Assembly (NCBI GenBank): GCA_022865725.1
Contig: JALHTP010000469.1
Coordinates: 1-10,159, forward strand
From: Methyloceanibacter sp.
Lineage (GTDB): Bacteria > Pseudomonadota > Alphaproteobacteria > Rhizobiales > Methyloligellaceae
DNA length: 10,159 nt
Direction: 5' to 3'
The notes under the pieces were generated by a model. The model saw only the letters and a program-made list of their open reading frames with translations. It made no database searches and had not been told where the DNA came from. A program made the position numbers and the translations under genes. Below are positions 1 to 4,402 of this stretch, in pieces (positions within the stretch are counted from its first letter, which is position 1; every line of letters starts with the position of its first letter).

Positions 1-75
1 CTCGAACTCGGCCTGCGCCAAAGCAAGCGCCGGGGCGGCGAGCAGGGCGGAAAGTGCGAGTGCGATGCGTGTCAT
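1..75 (-). CDS. Secreted protein, N-terminal fragment (signal peptide only)
   Basis: Only the first 25 codons are in the window; the gene continues past position 1. The ATG is at 75-73 and is preceded by a purine-rich GAAGAG about six bases upstream, a plausible ribosome binding site. The visible residues form a typical Sec signal peptide: a short basic start (Met-Thr-Arg), a hydrophobic Ala/Leu core, and an Ala-Leu-Ala motif before Gln-Ala-Glu, giving a likely cleavage site after about residue 20. The mature protein is therefore probably periplasmic or secreted. Nothing of the mature domain is visible, so no function can be given. It lies 62 bases downstream of the nuclease-like gene on the same strand and could be co-transcribed with it. 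Confidence 0.7.
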   Translation of the reverse strand, partial: MTRIALALSALLAAPALALAQAEFE

Positions 76-137
76 GATGGCTCTTCGATGGGGGCTCAGT
101 TTGCCGAATCGCCGTTGCCGGCTTCGGGTTTCTGGTT

Positions 138-905
138 TCACTCCGCCTCGCGCCAGAGTCCGACCCGCTCCGACTTGGCGGCTTCCGCCGCCGCCGCAAG
201 CGCGGGCTCCTGGGAATTTTTCGGCTCGGCCCAGCCTTGCCGCACCATCCAGGTGGAAAGGTCGGCGCCCGCCACGGAACAGCGCGCGGCGAACTCCTTC
301 TGCTCGCTTCCTTTGGGACGCTCGCAGGTGACGGCGCGGGAGCGGATCAGCCGCGTCAACGCCGCCTTGGCAGCCGCGCCGCAAGACCACGCCTTGCCGC
401 CGGCGCCCTTGCAGGTCGCATCCGCGCCGCGCACGGCGATGCCCGATAGCCTGATGACGACGCCGCCGGAGACAAGCGAGCCGCCGTCGCGCACCGTGAC
501 GCGGTAATAAAGCTTGGTCGCCGCTTGGGGAGCGACGGCGCCGGTCTGCTCCTTCTCCTTCAGCGCCGCAAGCCGCTCGGCTTCCGCCTTCTCGCCCGGG
601 GGCTGGGCTTGCTTGGGCGCTGCGGCGTTCGGCAGGACTGCATGCGGCGTTGGCGCTGCCGGAGTAGCAGCAGCAGCAGCCGGCGTGGGTGCAGGTGCTT
701 CGGCTTGCGGCAGAGGCGCCGGTGGCTTGCTTGCTGGCTGCGGCGGCTCTGGCTCAGCAGGAGGCGGGGTCTCCGATCGCGATTGCGCCTGGCGGCTCGC
801 CCACCAGACTTCGCCGAAGCCGACAGGGATCGTGACCGGCCACAGCACGAGGACCATCACGGCCATTCCGAGCAGGACGGAAACGATGCGCGAGGCAAGC
901 TCCAT
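138..905 (-). CDS. Membrane-anchored thermonuclease-family (SNase-like fold) protein, probably inactive
   Basis: The 255-residue product has one N-terminal membrane segment (about residues 8-30), a Pro/Ala/Glu-rich linker (about 45-128), and a C-terminal domain (about 133-255) resembling the staphylococcal nuclease (thermonuclease) family. The match rests on the IRLSGI strand, the WSCG...A..AL helix, the ARC..G.DL..WMV..GWA block and the terminal GLW. Aligned by eye with the classical enzyme, Arg152 and Arg208 fit catalytic Arg35 and Arg87, but the positions of Asp40 and Glu43 are Ala157 and Gly160. Nuclease activity is therefore doubtful and a binding role is more likely. Cys165, Cys175, Cys194 and Cys209 could form disulfides, fitting a periplasmic location. 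I chose the ATG at 905 because it puts the membrane segment near the N-terminus; a TTG at 959 would add 18 residues. Neither start has a clear ribosome site. The target of this protein is unknown. Confidence 0.75.
   Translation of the reverse strand: MELASRIVSVLLGMAVMVLVLWPVTIPVGFGEVWWASRQAQSRSETPPPAEPEPPQPASKPPAPLPQAEAPAPTPAAAAATPAAPTPHAVLPNAAAPKQAQPPGEKAEAERLAALKEKEQTGAVAPQAATKLYYRVTVRDGGSLVSGGVVIRLSGIAVRGADATCKGAGGKAWSCGAAAKAALTRLIRSRAVTCERPKGSEQKEFAARCSVAGADLSTWMVRQGWAEPKNSQEPALAAAAEAAKSERVGLWREAE
666..680. repeat. Five tandem AGC triplets within the nuclease-like gene
   Basis: Five perfect AGC units read on the plus strand encode part of an alanine run in the linker of the minus-strand nuclease-like protein. 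Copy-number change would lengthen or shorten the linker without shifting frame. It is probably just a low-complexity coding run. Confidence 0.6.
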
Positions 906-988
906 GACGCGATCGGAACCCCGAAACCGGAAAACCCACAAGCAGCATGAAATCTCCAAGATCGGGCCATTCTAGGGCCTCGCCTCGC

Positions 989-1012
989 GATTTCCGGCCT
1001 CCGATTTCCGGC
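989..1012. repeat. Direct repeat, 10 bp twice, between two minus-strand genes
   Basis: GATTTCCGGC occurs at 989-998 and again at 1003-1012, a 14-base period, ending at the stop codon of the S24 regulator gene. It lies in the 106-base gap upstream of the nuclease-like gene. It could be a tandem protein-binding site or chance; no promoter elements stand out around it. Confidence 0.4.
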
Positions 1013-1650
1013 TACTGGCTGGCCCAGACGATGCGCGCCATCCAGTCGATGCGGTCCATGGGAAAGACGAGATTGGCGTGGGCCGGGTTGAAGGAGGCAA
1101 GCTCGACCGTCTTCGCCGTGCGCCGCACCAGGATCTTCGCCATCACCTCGCCGTCGGTGGTGCGCAACACCACGCGGTCGCCTTTGCGCGGGGCGGAATT
1201 CGGCGAGACGATGAGGATATCCCCGTCGCGATAAAGCGGCTGCATGGAGTCGCCGGTGACTTCGAGCGCGTAGGCGTTCTCGTCGTCGACCTTGGGGAAG
1301 CGAATCTGGTCCCAGCCCTGGCCGACGGGAAAGCCGCCATCGTCGAAGAAGCCGCCCCCTCCGGCTTGGGTGAGGCCGATCAGCGGGATGGGCTCACCGC
1401 GCCCGGCGCGCGGCTCGGCGGTGATCAGCGCGGTGAAGTCGTCGAAGCTGGCGCCGGTCGCCTCGAGCACCTTGGCGATGCTTTCAGTGGTCGGCCAGCG
1501 GGGACGGCCTTCGCCGGTGATGCGCTTCGACTTGTTTAAGGAGGTAGGATCGAGCCCGGCGCGCTTGGCGAGCCCCGACGCGGAGAGGCTATAGCGGCGC
1601 GCGAGCGCGTCGATGGCGTTCCATACCCTGGTATGGGTAAGCCTGTTCAC
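1012..1650 (-). CDS. HTH (XRE/CI-type) transcriptional regulator with S24 LexA-like self-cleavage domain
   Basis: The 212-residue product has an N-terminal helix-turn-helix region (about residues 10-75; the SASGLAKRAG and DPTSLNKSKR segments form the likely HTH) and a C-terminal S24 peptidase domain (about 87-210). The nucleophile is Ser135 in VTGDSMQP and the general base is Lys172 in EVMAKIL. Their 37-residue separation equals Ser119-Lys156 of E. coli LexA. An Ala96-Gly97 pair in LIGLTQAGGGG sits where LexA and CI repressors are cleaved. The family represses transcription and is inactivated by self-cleavage, usually stimulated by RecA filaments. It is not LexA itself: the DNA-binding part is XRE/CI-like. 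The start is GTG at 1650; no ATG lies near it in frame, and an in-frame stop closes the frame upstream. Neighbours are ordinary chromosomal genes, so it need not be a prophage repressor. Targets are unknown. Confidence 0.88.
   Translation of the reverse strand: MNRLTHTRVWNAIDALARRYSLSASGLAKRAGLDPTSLNKSKRITGEGRPRWPTTESIAKVLEATGASFDDFTALITAEPRAGRGEPIPLIGLTQAGGGGFFDDGGFPVGQGWDQIRFPKVDDENAYALEVTGDSMQPLYRDGDILIVSPNSAPRKGDRVVLRTTDGEVMAKILVRRTAKTVELASFNPAHANLVFPMDRIDWMARIVWASQ
1621..1636. promoter_or_regulatory. Perfect palindrome CCATACC-CT-GGTATGG, candidate operator
   Basis: Two perfectly complementary 7-base arms (1621-1627 and 1630-1636) flank a 2-base centre. The site covers codons 5-10 of the S24 regulator if the GTG at 1650 is the start. 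Dyad sites of this size suit a dimeric HTH repressor, and its position just inside its own gene suggests autoregulation. That role is inferred; the symmetry is seen directly. Confidence 0.5.
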
Positions 1651-1689
1651 GGGAAGCGGTCCCGTTGCCTGGACGAAGCGAATCGGGAA

Positions 1690-1718
1690 TTTATACCTAG
1701 CAATAGGAATTATGGCTT
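1690..1718 (-). promoter_or_regulatory. Candidate promoter and overlapping inverted repeat for the S24 regulator gene
   Basis: This is a locally AT-rich patch in GC-rich DNA. On the minus strand a TATAAA box occupies 1695-1690, with a poor -35 candidate (AAGCCA) 17 bases upstream at 1718-1713. An imperfect dyad at 1693-1710 (ATACCTA-GCAA-TAGGAAT, six of seven pairs) overlaps the -10 box. Its ATACC half-site also occurs in the palindrome at 1621-1636. A message starting near 1683 would have a leader of about 33 bases. This fits an autorepressed promoter, by inference. Confidence 0.4.
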
Positions 1719-1726
1719 ATTTCTGC

Positions 1727-1743
1727 TGCGGTCGTCCACCGCA
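1727..1743. other. Small hairpin downstream of the DUF3303-like gene
   Basis: TGCGGT (1727-1732) and ACCGCA (1738-1743) form a 6-base-pair stem with a 5-base loop, about 50 bases past the stop of the minus-strand DUF3303-like gene. No T-run follows on the minus strand, so it is not a convincing intrinsic terminator. Confidence 0.25.
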
Positions 1744-1793
1744 TTCCGGTTGCCTCGGAGCCCTGCCTGCACGTGCCCCTCGGCTCACACCGC

Positions 1794-2084
1794 CTACATA
1801 TTGGCGGGAAGACCTTTGCGCAGGTCGTCGGCATTCATGGCCGGCACGAATTCGAGCTTCGCGCCGAGGCTGATGAACAAAGGCTCGGCAATGGCGGGCA
1901 TGTCCGCCGAATCCTTCATGTCGAAAAAAATCAGCGCGCAGCGCAGCCCGTCCTCGGCGATGAAATAAGCGGCTTCCGCTTTCAGCCTGCCGATGGTGGC
2001 CTCCAGGATCTTGCCGAGCGATCCGTCCTTGACCGCCTGATTGCCCTGTTCCGTCGGCATCTTGACCTTGAGCAGCATCCGCAT
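1794..2084 (-). CDS. Small DUF3303-like conserved protein
   Basis: This 96-residue soluble protein has no signal peptide or membrane segment. It has the look of small alpha/beta ferredoxin-like fold proteins common in rhizobia: an N-terminal strand (MRMLLKVKMP), a helix carrying GNQAVKDGSL, a strand near AEAAYF, a second hydrophobic strand (ALIFFDM), and a helix plus strand around AEPLFISLGAKLEF. Homologues are usually called DUF3303-like or hypothetical, sometimes mislabelled pantothenate synthetase; I recognise the pattern but no proven function. The ATG at 2084 is well supported by GGGAGGA with seven bases before the start. An upstream extension exists in the same frame but has no comparable ribosome site. 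The gene is divergent from DUF952-pyrD and lies upstream of the S24 regulator on the same strand, with 143 bases between them. Confidence 0.75.
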   Translation of the reverse strand: MRMLLKVKMPTEQGNQAVKDGSLGKILEATIGRLKAEAAYFIAEDGLRCALIFFDMKDSADMPAIAEPLFISLGAKLEFVPAMNADDLRKGLPANM

Positions 2085-2111
2085 GGATTGTCCTCCCATT
2101 TGATGCGCCCG

Positions 2112-2140
2112 AACATAAGGGAGATGACCGCGATCTCGAA
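2112..2140 (-). promoter_or_regulatory. Weak candidate promoter for the DUF3303-like gene
   Basis: On the minus strand, TATGTT (2117-2112) fits a -10 box with four of six consensus bases. A poor -35 candidate, TTCGAG (2140-2135), lies 17 bases upstream. Transcription would start about 20 bases before the ATG at 2084. The 121-base gap 2085-2205 must also serve the plus-strand DUF952-pyrD operon, for which I see only a weak TTGTTG at 2162. Confidence 0.25.
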
Positions 2141-2205
2141 GGGGACAAAGCGCCCTATTCCTTGTTGCGGCGAGGCGGTTGCGGCTAGTGTGCCGGCCGA
2201 GAGCC

Positions 2206-2556
2206 ATGGGTGAGCCCGTCTATAAAGTCGTGACCGAGCAGGCGTTCGCCGAGTCGTGGGCGCAAGGGCGCTTCGAGGGGTCCGCCGACGACGCCAGAGA
2301 CGGCTTCATCCATCTCTCCGCCGCCCACCAGCTTGCCGGGACGCTCGCCACGCATTTCGCGGGCCGGGAGGGGCTCGTCCTCGTTGCCCTCCATGCTGGG
2401 CGTCTCGGACCGGCGCTGAAATGGGAGCCTTCGCGGGGCGGGGCGCTGTTTCCGCATCTTTATGCGCCGCTCGACCTCGCCGCTATGCTCTGGGCGGAGC
2501 CGTTGCAACTCGGGCCGGACGGCCGCCACATCCTGCCTGAAGGAGTCTTCGCGTGA
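2206..2556 (+). CDS. DUF952 domain protein
   Basis: This 116-residue soluble protein carries the hallmarks of DUF952: an opening VYKVVT strand (residues 5-10), the DGFIHLS motif (32-38), the LVLVAL strand (57-62), KWEP (72-75) and FPHLY (82-86). The conserved histidines and the compact fold suggest a ligand-binding or catalytic pocket, but the family has no established reaction that I know. The ATG at 2206 places the conserved strand at residue 5; a TTG at 2179 would add nine residues unlike the family. The stop overlaps the GTG start of pyrD by 4 bases, so the two are almost certainly co-transcribed and translationally coupled. DUF952 genes next to pyrD are a recurring arrangement in alphaproteobacteria, as I recall, which hints at a link with nucleotide metabolism without proving it. 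Confidence 0.88.
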   Translation: MGEPVYKVVTEQAFAESWAQGRFEGSADDARDGFIHLSAAHQLAGTLATHFAGREGLVLVALHAGRLGPALKWEPSRGGALFPHLYAPLDLAAMLWAEPLQLGPDGRHILPEGVFA

Positions 2557-3632
2557 GTGCGTTGTTCGGCTTGGGCCAGAGTCTGCTGCTCGCGTTTCCG
2601 CCCGAGCGGGCGCACGACATCGCCATCAAGGGACTTGAATTAGGTTTTTATCCGCGCGCGGATGCTCCTGACGACAAGCGCCTCGCCCAGAGATTGTTCG
2701 GCCTCGACTTTCCCAATCCCATCGGCATGGCGGCGGGCTTCGACAAGAATGCGCGCGTGCCGCGCGAGCTGCTCGCCATGGGCTTCGGCTCTGTCGAAGT
2801 CGGCACGCTCACGCCGCGCGCGCAAAGCGGCAATCAAGCCCCGCGCATGTTCCGCTCTGTCGTGGACCGCGCCGTCATCAACCGGCTCGGCTTCAACAAT
2901 GAGGGGCAGGAGGCGGCACTTGCGCGGCTGAAGCACCGCCCGCAAGGGGTTATCGGCATCAATCTCGGGGCGGGGCGCGACAGCAAGGACCGCATCGCCG
3001 ATTATGTGTCCGGCGTCGCGCGCATGGCGGAGGTGGCGAGCTATTTCACCATCAACATCTCCTCGCCCAATACGCCGGGCCTGCGCGATCTCCAGGCGCC
3101 CGAGGCGCTCGATGCGTTGCTCAAGCGCGTGCAGGAAGCGCGCGCCGCGCTGCCCCTCAAGCCGCCGCCGCTTCTGGTCAAGCTCGCGCCCGATCTCGCC
3201 GACACTGATCTGCCGGAGGTCGTGCGCGTGATCCTGTCGCATGGCGCCGACGGCATCGTGGTGTCGAACACGACGCTTTCCCGTGGCGGGGTGCGCGACG
3301 CGAATTTCGCCAAGGAGACCGGCGGATTGTCGGGGCGGCCGCTCTTCGCCCGCGCCACACGCATGCTGGCGCGCGTCCATATACTGAGCGAAGGCAGACT
3401 GAAGCTGATCGGCGTCGGCGGCATCGATTCACCCGAGACGGCGCTGGCCAAGATCGAGGCCGGCGCCTCGCTGCTCCAGCTCTATACCGGGCTCGTGTTC
3501 GAAGGACCGGGCCTGATCGGCCGCATCAAGCAAAGGCTGGTCGAGGCGATGCAGAAGGAGGGATGCGGCACGCTCGCGCCGTTGGTGGGGAAGCGCGCGG
3601 CGGAATGGTCGGAGCGGGCGATCCCTTCATGA
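2553..3632 (+). CDS. pyrD: Dihydroorotate dehydrogenase (quinone), class 2
   Basis: PyrD oxidises dihydroorotate to orotate, the fourth step of de novo UMP synthesis, passing electrons through FMN to membrane quinone. The 359-residue length and an N-terminal helical extension (about residues 1-45), which docks on the inner membrane, mark class 2. Motifs in order: NPIGMAAGFDKNA (55-67), VEVGTLTPRAQSGN (81-94), INRLGFNNEG (109-118), the NISSPNTPGLRDLQ active-site loop (168-181) with Ser171 as the class 2 catalytic base, LLVKLAPDL (207-215), VVSNTT (236-241), GGLSGRPL (257-264), and the FMN phosphate-binding LIGVGGI and YTGLVFEGP segments (285-291, 311-319). The GTG start at 2553 overlaps the DUF952 stop as GTGA, and the stop overlaps the arsC start as ATGA, so all three are probably translated from one message. 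No key residue is missing. Confidence 0.97.
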   Translation: MSALFGLGQSLLLAFPPERAHDIAIKGLELGFYPRADAPDDKRLAQRLFGLDFPNPIGMAAGFDKNARVPRELLAMGFGSVEVGTLTPRAQSGNQAPRMFRSVVDRAVINRLGFNNEGQEAALARLKHRPQGVIGINLGAGRDSKDRIADYVSGVARMAEVASYFTINISSPNTPGLRDLQAPEALDALLKRVQEARAALPLKPPPLLVKLAPDLADTDLPEVVRVILSHGADGIVVSNTTLSRGGVRDANFAKETGGLSGRPLFARATRMLARVHILSEGRLKLIGVGGIDSPETALAKIEAGASLLQLYTGLVFEGPGLIGRIKQRLVEAMQKEGCGTLAPLVGKRAAEWSERAIPS

Positions 3633-3976
3633 TGATCACCATCTACCATAATCCCCGCTGCTTGAAATCGCGCGAGACGCTGAAGCTGCTCGAGGCGCGC
3701 GGGCTCAAGCCTGTGATCGTGGACTATCTGAAGACGCCGCCTACGCCCGCCGAGCTCAAATCCATCCTCAAGACGCTCGGGCTCAAGCCAGAGGCCCTGT
3801 TGCGCAAAAGTGAACCGCTTTATGCCGAGCTTGGTTTGAAGGACCGTAAATTGGACGACGACGCGCTGATCGCGCTGATGGTCGAGAACCCGATCCTCAT
3901 CGAGCGGCCGATCGTGGTCGCCGGCGGCAAAGCCGCGATCGGCAGGCCGCCGGAAAAAATTCTGGAGATCCTTTAG
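3629..3976 (+). CDS. arsC: Arsenate reductase (glutaredoxin-type), ArsC family
   Basis: This 115-residue thioredoxin-fold protein matches glutathione/glutaredoxin-dependent arsenate reductases, which reduce arsenate to arsenite in the cytoplasm. Cys11 in HNPRCLKSR is the catalytic cysteine. Arg59, Arg93 and Arg106 each sit one position before E. coli ArsC Arg60, Arg94 and Arg107, just as Cys11 precedes Cys12, so the whole active site is kept. It lacks the C-terminal tail of the 141-residue plasmid enzyme, as many chromosomal members do. The ATG at 3629 overlaps the pyrD stop as ATGA; a second ATG follows at once at 3632. No arsR, arsB or acr3 gene is nearby, so arsenic resistance is not the only possible role; a general thiol-redox function is possible. 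The stop overlaps that of the opposing DUF6460 gene by 4 bases. Confidence 0.9.
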   Translation: MMITIYHNPRCLKSRETLKLLEARGLKPVIVDYLKTPPTPAELKSILKTLGLKPEALLRKSEPLYAELGLKDRKLDDDALIALMVENPILIERPIVVAGGKAAIGRPPEKILEIL

Positions 3977-4281
3977 GCTTCGCGCTTGCGCGACGGCGCG
4001 TCGAGCACCTCGCGGCCGCTGCCGCCGCGCCCTAAGGATTTCAGCAGGCGCATCACGAGCCAGACCGGGAAGACGATGACGGCGCCGAGCAGGAAATAGC
4101 GGAAGGCCTTCTCGACCGCGGCGAAGCCCATGTCGTAGATGCGTTCGGCAAGGCGCCTGATGCTGTCGATGATCTCGAAGGGGCTGAAGCCGAGCGCGGC
4201 GAGCACGACGCCCACGATCAGCGAGAGGATCGCCAGCCTGACCAGAACGAGCGCCGGATTGCCGCCAAAAAACCGTTCCAT
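3973..4281 (-). CDS. DUF6460 inner-membrane protein
   Basis: The 102-residue product has two hydrophobic segments (about residues 9-31 and 60-80) around an amphipathic stretch containing FSPFEIIDSIRRL and the MGFAAVEKAFRYF block. It ends in a short basic, probably cytoplasmic tail. This pattern matches DUF6460, a family I know mainly from Hyphomicrobiales; no function is established. The ATG at 4281 is chosen because GGAGAG lies seven bases upstream. A TTG at 4476 would add 65 residues and overlap the helicase gene; its apparent membrane segment is the antisense reading of a Lys-rich AAG run. The gene converges on arsC with overlapping stops and diverges from the helicase gene across 121 bases. 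Confidence 0.82.
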   Translation of the reverse strand: MERFFGGNPALVLVRLAILSLIVGVVLAALGFSPFEIIDSIRRLAERIYDMGFAAVEKAFRYFLLGAVIVFPVWLVMRLLKSLGRGGSGREVLDAPSRKREA

Positions 4282-4332
4282 CTGTCCGCTCTCCGTTGCC
4301 CCTGGGACCTCGCCAATAACGCGACCGCCAGC

Positions 4333-4356
4333 TTCGACTCGAATTACAGCAGAATT
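4333..4356. promoter_or_regulatory. Divergent control region with a palindrome and a direct repeat
   Basis: In the 121-base gap (4282-4402) between the DUF6460 and helicase genes, TTCGA-C-TCGAA (4333-4343) is a perfect 11-base dyad. Partly overlapping it is a direct repeat, GAAT-N7-GAAT (4341-4344 and 4352-4355). The alphaproteobacterial LexA box is GTTC-N7-GTTC, or GAAC-N7-GAAC on the other strand, so the spacing matches exactly but each half differs at one base. A role in damage control of the helicase-PdeM pair is a guess. No strong -35/-10 pair is visible in either direction. Confidence 0.35.
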
Positions 4357-4402
4357 GGTGCGAAGGAGAGCCAAGGTCAAGAAGAAGAGCAAGAAGACAA
4401 GA

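Noticed and set aside
514..975. Gly/Ala-rich plus-strand frames opposite the nuclease-like gene
   Set aside because: They come from the antisense of the Pro/Ala-rich linker; no signal or domain supports expression.
1012..1650. Prophage or phage-remnant reading based on the CI-like repressor
   Set aside because: No integrase, Cro, structural gene or attachment repeat is visible, and the flanking genes are ordinary chromosomal genes.
2111..2125. GAAC upstream of the DUF3303-like gene as half of an SOS box
   Set aside because: The second half at the right spacing (2122-2125) reads AGAT, so the repeat is not present.
2640..3380. 246-codon open frame antisense to pyrD
   Set aside because: It lies entirely within pyrD, is rich in Arg/Ala/His, and has no family resemblance; it is explained by codon bias.
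4139..4402. 88-codon N-terminal extension of the helicase
   Set aside because: It is antisense to DUF6460 and unlike the family N-terminus; the ATG at 4403 starts just before the conserved region.
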